Source: Neobacillus terrae (lineage in GTDB: Bacteria > Bacillota > Bacilli > Bacillales > Cytobacillaceae). Taken from it: a stretch of DNA of 64,000 nucleotides. The notes beneath the pieces were generated by a model. It was not told the origin of the DNA. It ran no database searches and saw only the letters and a list, made by a program, of their open reading frames with translations. The stretch is from assembly GCF_011393025.1 (NCBI RefSeq), contig NZ_JAAOEO010000004.1, positions 62,001 through 126,000 of the forward strand. The letters run 5' to 3'. Position numbers and translations under genes: made by a program. Below are positions 1 to 10,905 of the stretch, piece after piece. The stretch's first letter is position 1. Each line of letters starts with the position of its first letter.

Positions 1-208
1 GCTGAGTACCTGACTTTCCTGTATAAAAATACCCCACTCGCGGCCGGGCATCCAAAAAACCAGCCATAGTTAGTATTGCCAAATCAGGCCTTAATGTTGC
101 TCTCGTTAAATTTAACTGATCTGCAATATGTTCACCGGTAATCGGTCCATTATCCTTTACAATTTGAAGGATTTGCTCCTGCCGTTTGTTAAGTTCTATT
201 GTCCTCAC
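1..208 (-). CDS. ccpN: CcpN, transcriptional repressor of gluconeogenic genes (5' part only)
   Basis: N-terminal 69 residues of CcpN; the gene runs off the left edge. The visible part is a winged helix-turn-helix (IELNKRQEQILQIV, then ITGEHIADQLNLTRATLRPDL and a wing with RPRVGYFYTG), nearly identical to the B. subtilis protein as I remember it. In that family the protein represses gapB, pckA and the small RNA SR1 during glycolytic growth; CBS domains should follow outside the window. The start is uncertain: two adjacent GTG codons lie inside an AAAGGTGGTGAGG stretch with no ideally spaced ribosome site, so I took the second. It lies downstream of the glycyl-tRNA synthetase gene, as in B. subtilis, but after that gene's terminator. 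Confidence 0.9.
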   Translation of the reverse strand, partial: MRTIELNKRQEQILQIVKDNGPITGEHIADQLNLTRATLRPDLAILTMAGFLDARPRVGYFYTGKSGTQ

Positions 209-350
209 CACCTTTTAAGTATCATTTAACACAAAACTGATATACTTTTCCTCCTTGAAACAGCAAAAGAGTTATACTTATATAAAAACATTATATACCA
301 ATCCAAATAAATGAAAAGGCAGATAGAACCTTAGTATTTGAAAAAATAAA

Positions 351-384
351 AGAAAGTGCAGCTTCGATCAGCCGCACTTTCTTT
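351..384 (-). terminator. Rho-independent terminator after glyQS
   Basis: Inverted repeat GAAAGTGC-GC / GC-GCACTTTC with an 8-base loop and T-rich flanks on both sides. Read on the minus strand it follows the synthetase stop codon by about 45 bases and separates it from ccpN. Confidence 0.8.
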
Positions 385-428
385 TTTACCTTTTCCTTCC
401 ATTAGAACATTTCGGTCAGTGCTTTAAA

Positions 429-1814
429 TTAGAAACTAATTTTCTCTTGTAAAAAGTTTACTAACTCAGTAATAGGAAGTCTTGTCTGTTCCATTGTATC
501 CCTGTCTCTGACAGTTACCATTTTGTCTTCAACAGAATCGAAATCGAAAGTAATGCAATATGGTGTTCCGATTTCATCATGTCGGCGGTAGCGTTTTCCA
601 ATTGAGCCAGCTTCATCATAATCCACAAGGAAATGCTTTGAAAGTTCTTCATATACACCTCTTGCATCTTCAGAAAGCTTTTTGGACAATGGAAGTACAG
701 CTGCTTTAAATGGCGCTAGTGCAGGATGAAAATGCATAACCGATCTTGATGTACCATCTTCGAGCTGCTCTTCATCGTAAGCATCGATTAAATAAGCAAG
801 GGTTACCCTGTCAGCACCCAGGGATGGCTCTATACAATACGGAACATACTTTTCATTGGTTTCGGGATCATTATAATGAAAGTCCTCACCTGAAAATTGC
901 ATATGCTGTTTTAAGTCGTAGTCTGTTCTGGAGGCAATGCCCCATAGCTCGCCCCAGCCAAATGGGAATTTGTATTCAAAGTCAGTAGTAGCATTACTAT
1001 AATGAGACAATTCATCTTCTGAATGATCACGTAATCTTAAATTTTCTCTTTTTAAACCAAGAGATATTAACCATTGCTCGGCATACTGTTTCCAGAAATC
1101 AAACCACTTTAATTCCTCCCCCGGCTTACAGAAAAACTCTAATTCCATTTGCTCAAACTCGCGAGTACGGAAAGTAAAGTTACCTGGGGTTATCTCGTTT
1201 CTAAAGCTTTTGCCAATTTGGGCAATACCAAAAGGCAATTTTTTTCTCATCGTACGCTGAACATTTTTGAAGTTTACAAAAATGCCTTGGGCTGTTTCAG
1301 GACGAAGAAAAATTTCATTTGTACTAGTTTCGGTAACACCCTGAAATGTTTTAAACATTAGATTAAATTGACGGATACCCGTGAAATCGTGGCTGCCACA
1401 CTCAGGACAAGCAATATTATGCTCCTTGATTAATTCTTCCATTTTTTCAAATGGGAGGCCATCAACCACTAGCTCAATTCCTTTTTCTTCAAGAGCATTT
1501 TCAATTAGCTTATCTGCACGGTGGCGAGCTTTACAATTTTTACAATCAATCATAGGGTCATTAAAGTTGCCAATATGGCCCGATGCCTCCCAAGTCCTTG
1601 GATTCATCAGAATAGCTGCATCAATACCAACATTATAAGGGGACTGTTGAACAAACTTTTTCCACCATGCCTGTTTAATATTGTTCTTCAATTCCACTCC
1701 AAGAGGACCATAGTCCCACGTATTTGCCAAACCTCCATATATTTCAGATCCAGGAAAAACAAATCCCCTGTGTTTCGCATGTGACACAATCTGCTCCATA
1801 CTTACACTCATCAT
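429..1814 (-). CDS. glyQS: Glycyl-tRNA synthetase, single-chain (alpha2) type
   Basis: Charges tRNA-Gly with glycine in the cytosol. 461 residues from ATG at 1814, chosen because an AAAGGAGAG ribosome site lies just upstream; the longer open frame runs back into the leader terminator. The protein is the eukaryote-like class II homodimeric enzyme: N-terminal [17 protein letters not shown], CxxC pairs (CKNCKARHR and CPECG) in the insertion domain, motif 2 around [19 protein letters not shown], motif 3 [14 protein letters not shown], and a C-terminal anticodon-binding domain. B. subtilis instead has separate glyQ and glyS genes of the alpha2beta2 type at this position, so the enzyme form differs while the locus is conserved. 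Regulated by the T-box leader described separately. Confidence 0.96.
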   Translation of the reverse strand: MMSVSMEQIVSHAKHRGFVFPGSEIYGGLANTWDYGPLGVELKNNIKQAWWKKFVQQSPYNVGIDAAILMNPRTWEASGHIGNFNDPMIDCKNCKARHRADKLIENALEEKGIELVVDGLPFEKMEELIKEHNIACPECGSHDFTGIRQFNLMFKTFQGVTETSTNEIFLRPETAQGIFVNFKNVQRTMRKKLPFGIAQIGKSFRNEITPGNFTFRTREFEQMELEFFCKPGEELKWFDFWKQYAEQWLISLGLKRENLRLRDHSEDELSHYSNATTDFEYKFPFGWGELWGIASRTDYDLKQHMQFSGEDFHYNDPETNEKYVPYCIEPSLGADRVTLAYLIDAYDEEQLEDGTSRSVMHFHPALAPFKAAVLPLSKKLSEDARGVYEELSKHFLVDYDEAGSIGKRYRRHDEIGTPYCITFDFDSVEDKMVTVRDRDTMEQTRLPITELVNFLQEKISF

Positions 1815-1847
1815 TTTCTCTCCTTTAATGTTAATAAAATGGAAAAT

Positions 1848-2045
1848 AAAAAAACTCTCATCCTCTATGCACATCGCATAGGGACGAGAGTTACCCGCGG
1901 TTCCACCCTAATTGCCGCAAAAGCGGCCTCTTTAAAATAAAATTGCTCAGGAACGCCTTCCTCCGGTCTCTATAACCCGGCTTCCACTGTCCCGGGATCG
2001 CTTGATACAGAGGAGCCAAAGTACTCCTTTCCGTCACTGCAATTA
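1848..2045 (-). promoter_or_regulatory. Glycine T-box leader (tRNA-sensing riboswitch)
   Basis: Leader of glyQS. The minus strand carries the conserved T-box AGGGTGGAACCGCGG (1895-1909), followed by a terminator stem (ACTCTC...GAGAGT, about 1854-1891) ending in a T-run. Upstream is stem I, beginning near AATTGCAGTGACGG (2032-2045). The specifier appears to be GGC at 1955-1957 in GGAAGGCGTTCC, the same position and codon as in the B. subtilis glyQS leader as I recall it. Uncharged tRNA-Gly (anticodon GCC) should pair with GGC and with the T-box bulge to allow read-through. Confidence 0.93.
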
Positions 2046-2060
2046 TTTAACTTTATAGAG

Positions 2061-2089
2061 ATATTAACCAAAACAGCAAGCATTGTCAA
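2061..2089 (-). promoter_or_regulatory. Sigma-A promoter of glyQS T-box transcript
   Basis: TTGACA (2084-2089) and TAATAT (2061-2066) on the minus strand with a 17-base spacer, placed just upstream of T-box stem I. Confidence 0.8.
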
Positions 2090-2128
2090 TATGAATGGTG
2101 AATTGTTCTAATTGTATATAAAAAAATT

Positions 2129-2881
2129 TTATATAAGTCCCTTTAAATTATCCATGGAATCAAGGAATTTCTTTGACTTTAGATGAAGTCCCGAATATTC
2201 CTCGTAGTATGCTGAGATTACCTTTTTCAGCTCAGCTTTTGTTTCCTCTTTAACTGATATATTTCCAAGCCTTGAAAGGTCAAAATAATAAAATACTCTT
2301 AAAAGCTTTACAGCTGCAGCTGATATTTTAAAGTGGTACGGGTCTTTTTCAAGACAGCGGTGGCAGATAAACCCTCCCTCTCTTACTGAAAAAGAGAATT
2401 GGCCCTCCATACTGCCGCAAACTGCACATTGATTCAATATAGGATGGAGCCCAAGTACATTCAAAATCTTCAATTCATAAATATTCTTGAGCACCTCTGG
2501 ATCATAGCCCTCATCTAAGTAATGAAGCGTTTGAAAAAGCAGCTCATACAAAAAAGGGTCTGGCTTTCTATCATCTGTGCTCTTATCGGTCAGCTCCACA
2601 ATATAACTCGCGTAGGCAGTTAAAAAAATATCTTCCCTGATAGATCGCATAGATGAAATCATTTCGCCCTGCTGAAGGGTTCCGAGTCCTGATCCTTTTT
2701 GAATTAGGAAGTATCCATGTGTAAAGAGCTGGGAGATGGCAGCAAGGCGGCTGTTTGTTTTTTTGGCCCCTCTTGCCATCGCCCCAATTTTCCCCCACTC
2801 ACGTGTATAAAGAGTAACTATTTTATTGGTTTCACTATAATCCGTATTTCTTATGACGATGCCTTCACATTTTTCGAGCAT
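2129..2881 (-). CDS. recO: DNA repair protein RecO
   Basis: Loads RecA onto SSB-coated single-stranded DNA together with RecF/RecR. 250 residues, the usual length. N-terminal OB-fold ([27 protein letters not shown], followed by GAKK), then a helical region with the zinc-type CAVCG ... CHRC pairs around residues 152-176. It follows yqzL by 32 bases, as in B. subtilis, and probably shares a transcript with it. A GATGGTGA site precedes the ATG. Confidence 0.95.
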   Translation of the reverse strand: MLEKCEGIVIRNTDYSETNKIVTLYTREWGKIGAMARGAKKTNSRLAAISQLFTHGYFLIQKGSGLGTLQQGEMISSMRSIREDIFLTAYASYIVELTDKSTDDRKPDPFLYELLFQTLHYLDEGYDPEVLKNIYELKILNVLGLHPILNQCAVCGSMEGQFSFSVREGGFICHRCLEKDPYHFKISAAAVKLLRVFYYFDLSRLGNISVKEETKAELKKVISAYYEEYSGLHLKSKKFLDSMDNLKGLI

Positions 2882-2913
2882 TCAAGTCACCATCCATTTA
2901 TGGAAGGTCAAAC

Positions 2914-3057
2914 TTATGAAACAGGAGAATCCATTGTTGCTAGTTCATCATCCAGAGTCCCGGGTCTGTCTTGTCTTTCCTTCTCCAGCTCTTTAAAGAG
3001 AAGATATGTGTCAATGTTACCTGTTTCACTGAAAACCTTCCAGGTAAAATCCAACAT
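2914..3057 (-). CDS. yqzL: YqzL family small protein
   Basis: 47-residue protein beginning MLDFTWKVFSETGNIDTYLL and ending DDELATMDSPVS, read directly from the minus strand. GGTGGGG lies seven bases before the ATG. YqzL is a conserved small protein of Bacillus found between era and recO; its function is unknown to me. Acidic and charged, without a membrane segment. The 157 bases upstream to the era stop probably hold the promoter, but I see no strong consensus. Confidence 0.9.
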   Translation of the reverse strand: MLDFTWKVFSETGNIDTYLLFKELEKERQDRPGTLDDELATMDSPVS

Positions 3058-3214
3058 TTCAAAACCCCACCTTTCAATATTTAGACTAGCATTTACAAAT
3101 TCAATACCTTACATTTATCATAGCCTGCCATCCTAAAATCATGAGTACTAAAAACTGTTAATCCATAGCATGCATAATTTCCCTTGACTACTAATAGTCT
3201 AATTAGGGCTGAAA

Positions 3215-4580
<1,366 letters not shown>

Positions 4581-4713
4581 TCAAAACCAGCGGCTTTTCA
4601 TTATTTGTAGCAAAACCGTAATAAAAATTTAGAATTTTCTCATAACATTAAGCTGTTATTTAAACAGCCTGCCTTGTCATTTTAACGGAACATAATATCG
4701 TTTTCAAATGGAC

Positions 4714-4737
4714 AAGAAAAAAAGCCTATAAAAAGGC
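4714..4737 (-). terminator. Short terminator overlapping the end of dgkA
   Basis: GCCT-TTTTAT-AGGC followed by a seven-T run on the minus strand. The stem includes the dgkA stop codon. The stem is only four pairs, so strength is uncertain. Confidence 0.5.
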
Positions 4738-5115
4738 GTTAATAATCTTAGGAAGAAAAATAAACATCCCGATTATAGCTGAAACAATGGAAAATACAAA
4801 AACTGCAGCTGCTGCAATATCCTTTGCCTGTTTTGCCAGAGGGTGAAAATCCTGTGTAACAAGGTCTACCACCCTTTCTATTGCCGTATTTATTAATTCC
4901 AATGAGATTGTTCCGCCAATAGCTATTATGATACAGACCCATTCCATTGATGAAATAGAAAATAAGAAAGACAGAAGGATAGCAATAAATGCCGCAAATA
5001 AATGAATGCGAATATTCCTTTCTGTCCTTAAGGCTGAAACAAGACCTGCTATGGCATATGAAAAAGACTTCCAAAGAGGGATAGGCTTAGTGGTTTTCCT
5101 ACCGTCTAAGCCCAT
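4726..5115 (-). CDS. dgkA: Diacylglycerol/undecaprenol kinase family protein
   Basis: 129-residue integral membrane kinase. Gram-positive members mainly phosphorylate undecaprenol to recycle the lipid carrier. ATG at 5115 (MGLDGRKTT) gives the family length; the open frame extends upstream but there it overlaps ybeY much further. Three membrane segments and the family signature [20 protein letters not shown] (about residues 64-83) are visible, followed by [15 protein letters not shown]. Overlaps the end of ybeY by 17 bases. Confidence 0.93.
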   Translation of the reverse strand: MGLDGRKTTKPIPLWKSFSYAIAGLVSALRTERNIRIHLFAAFIAILLSFLFSISSMEWVCIIIAIGGTISLELINTAIERVVDLVTQDFHPLAKQAKDIAAAAVFVFSIVSAIIGMFIFLPKIINAFL

Positions 5116-5569
5116 ACTCGTCCAATATATCCTTTTGGAGTGAAAACATTTCTTTTTCATCTTCCTCATTTTCGTGGTCATACCCCAGGAGATGAAGGAA
5201 ACCATGAACAGCCAGAAATCCGAGCTCACGCTCAAAAGAGTGGCCATATTCTTCAGCCTGATCTTTAGCTCTCTCAGTGGAGATTATAATATCCCCAAGT
5301 ACACGAGGCAAATCAGCGCCAATTAATTCTATTTCACCATCTCCCATTTCCTCCATTGCAAACGAAATAACATCTGTAGGCCTGTCCTTTTCACGGTATT
5401 CCCGGTTAATTTCCTGTATCTTATCATTTGTTACAAAGGTAACTGAAAGTTCTGTGCCAGCTTCAACCTTTTGTTTTTCCGCTGCAAAATTCAGGAGCTT
5501 TTCAATCTCGCTAATATAGTCATCTGCTACCTGATTTGTTTCATCCATAAAGTCAATATTTAAATTCAT
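5099..5569 (-). CDS. ybeY: Endoribonuclease/rRNA maturation factor YbeY
   Basis: Metal-dependent factor in 16S rRNA 3'-end maturation and ribosome quality control. 156 residues, with the zinc motif [11 protein letters not shown] near the C terminus. The start ATG overlaps the pgpH stop (ATGA) and has AAGGTGA upstream. Genes pgpH, ybeY, dgkA form one tight run. Confidence 0.96.
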   Translation of the reverse strand: MNLNIDFMDETNQVADDYISEIEKLLNFAAEKQKVEAGTELSVTFVTNDKIQEINREYREKDRPTDVISFAMEEMGDGEIELIGADLPRVLGDIIISTERAKDQAEEYGHSFERELGFLAVHGFLHLLGYDHENEEDEKEMFSLQKDILDEYGLRR

Positions 5570-7740
5570 GCTTCTTTCACCTTCTGTTTTGTTATTTCCG
5601 GATATTCAATCCTGGAGTGGAATATTCCTTTTAATGTTTCACATAGAGTATGGGCGACCACTTCAAGTTCTTTAAGTGTAAGTTCACATTCATTAAATTG
5701 CCCATCCTGCAGTTTATCAGCTGTAATAGACCTAACAAGCGATTCTATTTGCCCTGGGGTTGGCTGAGTCATTGAGCGTACAGCTGCTTCCACACTGTCT
5801 GCTATCCCAATAATGGCAATCTCTTTAGTTTGCGCTTTAGGCCCGGCATACCGATATTCTTTTTCTTTAATATCCGGATTAACCTGAGCTGCTTTGTGAT
5901 AAAAAAATTTCAGCAGAGAAGTTCCATGATGCTGTTCTGCAATTTCGACAATTTCTTTAGGCATATGGTACTTTCTTAGGATTGCCCCTCCATCAGCTGC
6001 ATGCGCTATAATAATTTGCGCACTTTTCTCCGGTGGCAGCCGATCATGGGGATTATCTCTGTTCAGCTGGTTTTCTATAAAAAAGAGGGGCCTTTTTGTT
6101 TTTCCTACATCGTGATAATAGCAGCCGACACGTGCAAGCAATCCATTGGCTCCGATAGCTTCACAGGCTGATTCAGCCAAATTGGCAACCATGACACTGT
6201 GATGATAGGTTCCAGGAGCCTCTGTCAGTATTTTTCTAAGTAAAGGATGATTCGGGTTTGAAAGTTCAATCAGCTTCATTGTTGATAAAATTCCAAAGCT
6301 AGCTTCAAAAAAAGGCAGAAATCCTATACATAAAACAGCAGACACTACTCCGGAAACAAGTGAAGCGATAATGAAAAAACCATATTCCATGCCGGAATAC
6401 TGTCCATTCCGCAAAAACATAAGCGACAATAAAGTGATAAGATTGACTGCTGACGCAAAAAATCCCGCTTGCAAAATTTTTGATCTCTGGTTTTGAGTAC
6501 TGAGAAACAAAACTCCGGCAAGTGAACTGAAGAGGATATAAATCCCTGCAGAAATATTTAAAGCCCCAGAAATCCCTTCATTAAAAATGATACTTCCGCA
6601 TACGGCCATAATGATGGAAATAAAAACAGCCAGCTTCTCATCAATCAGAATTTTGATAAGCATTCCGCACATAGCGGCGGGAAAGATATAGCTAATTTCG
6701 GTGTAATTAAGCTCATGAAGCAGACTGACCATTTTCATTAAGAAAATGGAAAGCGTAAATATCAATCCAAAAAGGAGTAAAAATGTCTGTCTTTTATCAG
6801 GGTCCGTCTTCAGCTGATTAAAATAATAATAAATAATGGAAAGAATTAGCCCTATTAAAAAAGCAAGACCAATATATGGTTTTAGCGATTTATCAATATT
6901 AAGAAATCCTGCAAGCTTTAATTGGCGATATTTATCCCTGGTAATCAATTCACCTTCTTCAACAATAATCTGTCCCTGAAGGATCTTTACAGGTTCCACA
7001 TTTTCAGCGGCCTGCTTTCGCAGTTCCTCCGTTGCTTCCGGATCATAAAATTCATTTTGAACAATAGCATATCGGCCAAGCTCAATAGCAGAGTTTTTTA
7101 GAGGTCCATCAAGTGTTGTATATTTTAATTCTTCCTCTACTCTCTTTTTAGCATTTTCCACATCGTCAGCTGAAATTCTTTTACTCATAATATTGTTGAT
7201 GGCTGTTACTGTTAAATCCTTCGCAATTGCTAAGTCTTCCTTGTTTGCCTGCATTAAACTCAGGAATACCTCATCTGGAATATCCTTGGTTACACCTTCA
7301 GTAAGCTTCTCTTTAAGTCGGGCAGCCTTTTCAGAGGGAACAGGTTCTATTGGCCTGGAAGAAGCATCTCCACCCTCCGCAGCTTTCTTTTGCATCTCAT
7401 CTTTAATATCTTCATTTACTTCACTCGCTGATTCGAAAATGGATGTAATTAAATCTACTCTGTTCTGAGTGTATTCTTTTTTTAGAATTAGAACATCCTG
7501 TACTTGGTCGAGTGCTTCCTTTCTTTTTTTCTCGGTGCTAAGCTTATCCTCAACTGTTCCTGGTGACCGAATCGTTTTTTCAGCCACTTTAAACAGGCTA
7601 AGGTCAAGCTTCTCTGGTCTGACATTGCTGAACATTGCTATATAGAGTAGTACACCCAAAGTTAGAAAAAATAAAACACGAAAAAAAGTGAAATCAAGCA
7701 GCTTTCTTATTTTTATGAAATTCTGCCGTATTTTATCCAC
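5566..7740 (-). CDS. pgpH: Cyclic-di-AMP phosphodiesterase PgpH (7TM-HD family, YqfF)
   Basis: Membrane-bound HD-domain enzyme hydrolysing c-di-AMP. One N-terminal membrane segment, an extracellular 7TMR-HDED domain of about 220 residues, seven membrane helices (residues about 290-480), then a cytoplasmic HD domain with [24 protein letters not shown] and [15 protein letters not shown]. Open frame to ATG at 7770 gives 734 residues, but no ribosome site precedes that ATG, whereas TTGGAGGG sits eight bases before GTG at 7740; I therefore take GTG, giving 724 residues. Confidence 0.94.
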   Translation of the reverse strand: MDKIRQNFIKIRKLLDFTFFRVLFFLTLGVLLYIAMFSNVRPEKLDLSLFKVAEKTIRSPGTVEDKLSTEKKRKEALDQVQDVLILKKEYTQNRVDLITSIFESASEVNEDIKDEMQKKAAEGGDASSRPIEPVPSEKAARLKEKLTEGVTKDIPDEVFLSLMQANKEDLAIAKDLTVTAINNIMSKRISADDVENAKKRVEEELKYTTLDGPLKNSAIELGRYAIVQNEFYDPEATEELRKQAAENVEPVKILQGQIIVEEGELITRDKYRQLKLAGFLNIDKSLKPYIGLAFLIGLILSIIYYYFNQLKTDPDKRQTFLLLFGLIFTLSIFLMKMVSLLHELNYTEISYIFPAAMCGMLIKILIDEKLAVFISIIMAVCGSIIFNEGISGALNISAGIYILFSSLAGVLFLSTQNQRSKILQAGFFASAVNLITLLSLMFLRNGQYSGMEYGFFIIASLVSGVVSAVLCIGFLPFFEASFGILSTMKLIELSNPNHPLLRKILTEAPGTYHHSVMVANLAESACEAIGANGLLARVGCYYHDVGKTKRPLFFIENQLNRDNPHDRLPPEKSAQIIIAHAADGGAILRKYHMPKEIVEIAEQHHGTSLLKFFYHKAAQVNPDIKEKEYRYAGPKAQTKEIAIIGIADSVEAAVRSMTQPTPGQIESLVRSITADKLQDGQFNECELTLKELEVVAHTLCETLKGIFHSRIEYPEITKQKVKEA

Positions 7741-7849
7741 CAGGGTATCCCTCCAACGTCTTTGCGCCATTCTTTATGTAAAATCATAACAGTTTTTCTT
7801 CCAACTTTCACCTTAAAAAAGAAATCAAGCATTGCCACACATATTTTGA

Positions 7850-7885
7850 GCAAAAAGAAAAGGCCGCTCGAATACTGAACAGCCC
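7850..7885 (-). terminator. Terminator after phoH
   Basis: GGGCTGTTC-loop-GAGCGGCC stem of eight pairs (three G-T wobbles) followed by TTTTCTTTTT on the minus strand, just after the phoH stop. Confidence 0.75.
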
Positions 7886-7897
7886 AGGGTGTAATTT

Positions 7898-8857
7898 CTA
7901 TAAATTTTTCTCGTAAGCGTCAATAATTCTGGCAACCAGCGGATGGCGAACAACATCACTTTTATCAAGATAAATAAAAGAAATTCCCTTTACATCCTTT
8001 AAGATTTCCTCCGCTACAATCAGTCCGGATTTAACACCTTTTGGAAGGTCTACCTGAGAACGGTCACCTGTAATGACCATTCGTGAACTGAAACCAAGAC
8101 GGGTCAGGAACATTTTCATTTGTGCGTGAGTCGTATTTTGGGCCTCATCCAGAATAACAAATGCTTCGTCCAGTGTCCGTCCTCTCATATAAGCTAACGG
8201 AGCGATTTCAATCGTTCCCCTCTCAATAAGCCTTTGGGTATGCTCCATGCCTAAAACGTCATGAAGAGCGTCGTAGAGCGGTCTTAAATAAGGATCCACC
8301 TTCTCCTTTAGGTCTCCCGGAAGAAAACCAAGACTTTCACCCGCCTCGACAGCTGGGCGTGTAAGGATAATCTTGTTGACATGTCCATTTCGCAGGGCAT
8401 TCACTGCCATAATAACAGCTAAATAGGTTTTACCGGTACCGGCAGGCCCTATGCTAAAAACCAGGTCATTTTCTTTGAGTGCAGATATATAAAGGCGCTG
8501 TCCAAGCGTTTTAATCCTAATGGACTTTCCTTTTACTGTTTTTGCAATTTCTTCTTCATAAAGATTTTCAAAATATTCAAGTGTTCCTTTTTGCGCCATC
8601 TGAACAGCGTAAGTAACATCTCTCTGGCTAATGCTGACTCCTTTTCGTATAACAAAAAGTAATCTGTCAAGCACCCGGCTTGCGAGTTCCACATCTTCAG
8701 TTTCTCCAGACAGGCTGAGGGATTCTCCACGGGTAACGATTGTAACTTTAAGGTTTTCTTCAATGATTTTAAGGTTTGAATCGGAAGTTCCAAAGAGTGT
8801 CATTGCCTCATTTGGATTTTCAAGCTGCACATTGATGGTTTCTAACTTTTCAGTCAT
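7898..8857 (-). CDS. phoH: PhoH family ATPase
   Basis: 319 residues. N-terminal KH-like region followed by a PhoH ATPase domain with Walker A GPAGTGKTY and Walker B VILDEAQNTT, then TGDRSQVDLP. Family members are predicted RNA-associated ATPases/helicases; the precise role is not settled. ATG lies 9 bases after AAGGAG and overlaps the yqfD stop by 8 bases. Confidence 0.94.
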   Translation of the reverse strand: MTEKLETINVQLENPNEAMTLFGTSDSNLKIIEENLKVTIVTRGESLSLSGETEDVELASRVLDRLLFVIRKGVSISQRDVTYAVQMAQKGTLEYFENLYEEEIAKTVKGKSIRIKTLGQRLYISALKENDLVFSIGPAGTGKTYLAVIMAVNALRNGHVNKIILTRPAVEAGESLGFLPGDLKEKVDPYLRPLYDALHDVLGMEHTQRLIERGTIEIAPLAYMRGRTLDEAFVILDEAQNTTHAQMKMFLTRLGFSSRMVITGDRSQVDLPKGVKSGLIVAEEILKDVKGISFIYLDKSDVVRHPLVARIIDAYEKNL

Positions 8858-10052
8858 TCATTAGGTCTCCTTGGGTTATGGGTTGTCCTTTTGCAATATT
8901 TTCGTAAATCTGAAAGTGAATTGATAATGTTACTTTACCATTCTGAAATGCCTCATGTAAAATTTTTGCGTCCTTAATCGTAGCATCTTCATCAAGTCGC
9001 TTTTTTATATCTTTTTTTGCAATTTCCATTGCTACTTTAATGCCTTCCTCGTTTGAATACGTTCGGATAATGTCCTCTTTCTCGCGAAAAGTCCTATTTA
9101 CATAGGAAATTGGCAAGCTCCATTTAAAAAAGTGTATAGCATGTTCATTCTTTTCTGTCTCATATTCCTTAAACTTCACCTTTTGAAAACCCCATATAGG
9201 CACTTCGAATTTTCCAATTAAAAGTGAATGTTTTTGCTGCTCTTTCCCGTTATAAACTTTAAAGCGGGTTTGCAGCGGCAATTCAACATAACTTTTATAC
9301 CAGGTTTCTCCAAGTATTTCACCCTTGGCTGCAACAGCCTGCATAGGACCGTCTTCTTTGCCGATTAAACCCGAAACAAGAAGCTGCCCTGCCTCAACAT
9401 GATCATTTATATCAACTACCGGTTTCCCTCTTTCAACAAACCTCTTTACAATAATTGCTTTCTTTTTAGCAATAAGATTCTGAGGTGCCAAAACTTTCGG
9501 GTCCTTGGGCTGTTTTTTTTCTACAACCTGAAAATGATAGGTTGTCCCCTTTAATTCCACACCTACCCATGTGATAGCGCCAATATTATTGGTAAGCTTA
9601 CGTTGTATACTTTCTACACTATCTATTGAAAATTGAAACTTTCCAACTTTTATTCCCATTTGGTCCAATTCCTTGCGTATTTTATATTCGGTTGCAGGCT
9701 TGGCCCCCTTTATTTCAATCCCCCATATACTGTTGGATAGAATAATAATTATGAGGAAAAAGGCAACAGCGCCCAGAAAAAAGCCGCTGTTTTTAAAGAT
9801 TCTTTTAACAAGAAATGGGGCTCCATTTCGTCTTAAAAAGCCAATAGAGCAATCACTGTGTCTGGCATACCTTCTTATTTGCAGAGCATCCTGCAGCCTC
9901 ATTGTAAATGTAGCAGTGCCGCTTCCATGTCTTTTAACATTCCATACATGCAATCCGTTACGAATAAGTACATTTAAGAATCTCTCTATTCCCTTTCCTT
10001 CAACCCTTACAGTTACACTCCCATAAAAAAATTCAAGCCACTGGTTCTTCAT
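8850..10052 (-). CDS. yqfD: Sporulation protein YqfD
   Basis: 400 residues. One membrane segment around residues 91-110 (GAVAFFLIIIILSNSIW) and a large extracytoplasmic domain, matching the YqfD sporulation family, which is expressed under sigma-E in the mother cell in B. subtilis. YqfD resembles SpoIVB-type outer proteins only loosely, and its biochemical function is unknown. Start codon overlaps the yqfC stop (ATGA); AGGGGGA precedes it. Confidence 0.93.
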   Translation of the reverse strand: MKNQWLEFFYGSVTVRVEGKGIERFLNVLIRNGLHVWNVKRHGSGTATFTMRLQDALQIRRYARHSDCSIGFLRRNGAPFLVKRIFKNSGFFLGAVAFFLIIIILSNSIWGIEIKGAKPATEYKIRKELDQMGIKVGKFQFSIDSVESIQRKLTNNIGAITWVGVELKGTTYHFQVVEKKQPKDPKVLAPQNLIAKKKAIIVKRFVERGKPVVDINDHVEAGQLLVSGLIGKEDGPMQAVAAKGEILGETWYKSYVELPLQTRFKVYNGKEQQKHSLLIGKFEVPIWGFQKVKFKEYETEKNEHAIHFFKWSLPISYVNRTFREKEDIIRTYSNEEGIKVAMEIAKKDIKKRLDEDATIKDAKILHEAFQNGKVTLSIHFQIYENIAKGQPITQGDLMND

Positions 10053-10348
10053 TTTTGTCCCCCTATTTCATTTAAATAAATGACTTGATCTATTTTTCCT
10101 TCCAATAAAATTTCTTCAGGTAAAATGGTCCTTATTACTAAGGCCTTTCCCTTTATTAAAAGCTGCCCCTGCTTTAAAAGCAGCCTTACTTCACTGTCAG
10201 TAAACCCCAATAAACCTCTGTGGTTTTCAATATATACGTGTATTTGTCCGATCATCGTGATCCGGGGTAAATCCATCATGACATCTTGAGGAAGATCCAT
10301 TTTATCTGCCATCCAATTGCGAATACGTTGGCCCCATTTTTTTGCCAT
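10049..10348 (-). CDS. yqfC: Sporulation protein YqfC
   Basis: 99 residues beginning MAKKWGQRIRNWM, with DVMMDLPRITMIGQIHVYIENHRGLLGF typical of the YabP/YqfC family, which takes part in spore cortex/coat development. I chose ATG 10348 because it matches family length; the GGGGG ribosome site is ten bases upstream, inside a large hairpin (described separately). An ATG seven codons earlier lacks a ribosome site. Confidence 0.93.
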   Translation of the reverse strand: MAKKWGQRIRNWMADKMDLPQDVMMDLPRITMIGQIHVYIENHRGLLGFTDSEVRLLLKQGQLLIKGKALVIRTILPEEILLEGKIDQVIYLNEIGGQK

Positions 10349-10354
10349 AAAAAA

Positions 10355-10398
10355 AGAACCCCCTTTCATCTCATATGTATGAAATGAAAGAAGGTTCT
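10355..10398 (-). promoter_or_regulatory. Long hairpin with T-run enclosing the yqfC ribosome site
   Basis: On the minus strand AGAACC-TT-CTTTCAT-T-TCATA pairs with its near-perfect inverted copy ending GGGGGTTCT, followed at once by seven T and the yqfC ATG. It has the form of a rho-independent terminator and also buries the yqfC GGGGG ribosome site. CATACATA in the loop resembles a sigma-E -10 element (consensus CATACAnT), but no matching -35 is clear. Confidence 0.75.
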
Positions 10399-10400
10399 AG

Positions 10401-10426
10401 CACCATTTTTCTATGGAAAAATAGTG
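10401..10426 (-). other. Second hairpin between yqfB and yqfC
   Basis: CACTATTTTTC-CATA-GAAAAATGGTG, an 11-pair stem directly behind the yqfB stop. No T-run follows; probably protects the 3' end of the nfeD-floA-yqfB transcript or helps the next hairpin terminate it. Confidence 0.55.
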
Positions 10427-10432
10427 GGGTAT

Positions 10433-10888
10433 TCAATGGCGTTTCTGAAAAAAGGACTGTTTGGACCGGGCTGGGCCCAAAATTTCAGACCATATAATTG
10501 CATTTACAAGGCTCTGTTTATCAACATGCAGGGAAGGATTGTCAGCCCCTTTTTCCTCTGCCCCTTTGGAAGTAATTTCATTTTTACTGATAGATGGTTT
10601 TCGTTCTGTTTCCCTTTTTTTCTCGTTGTATTCTTTTTCAAGACTGTTTTGCAGCTCCCTATCCTGCCATGTTTGGGATGAAGCTGCAGGAGCATGACGT
10701 TTTTGCTGCTGAGGTTTCTTTGAGGGTAAAGGGTCAATTATTTCCTTTATTTCCGAAAAAAATGATCGGGTCCCCTTTTTCTTACGTGCTGCATTATCTT
10801 TTTTCATGCTGAAAATAGCTGAAATTACAATTATAACTAAGATTACTAAACCTTCCAGGAAGCTCTCCTCCCTTCTGAGGCAGAACAT
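10433..10888 (-). CDS. YqfB-position protein of the floA operon, membrane-anchored hypothetical
   Basis: Up to 151 residues: one hydrophobic segment (LVILVIIVISAIF, residues 14-26) followed by a highly charged, low-complexity region rich in K, E, Q and S and a short conserved-looking tail (SLVNAIIWSEILGPARS). It is third in the nfeD-floA operon, the place of yqfB in B. subtilis, but I cannot confirm homology. The ATG at 10888 has no ribosome site at usual distance; AAGGGAGGAG instead sits eight bases before an in-frame CTG at 10858, a possible non-standard start giving 141 residues. Confidence 0.7.
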   Translation of the reverse strand: MFCLRREESFLEGLVILVIIVISAIFSMKKDNAARKKKGTRSFFSEIKEIIDPLPSKKPQQQKRHAPAASSQTWQDRELQNSLEKEYNEKKRETERKPSISKNEITSKGAEEKGADNPSLHVDKQSLVNAIIWSEILGPARSKQSFFQKRH

Positions 10889-10905
10889 GATTAAGTAGTA
10901 AGCAA

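Noticed and set aside
2717..3136. 139-residue plus-strand frame across the recO start and yqzL
   Set aside because: Antisense to two conserved genes (RecO, YqzL) and without a ribosome site.
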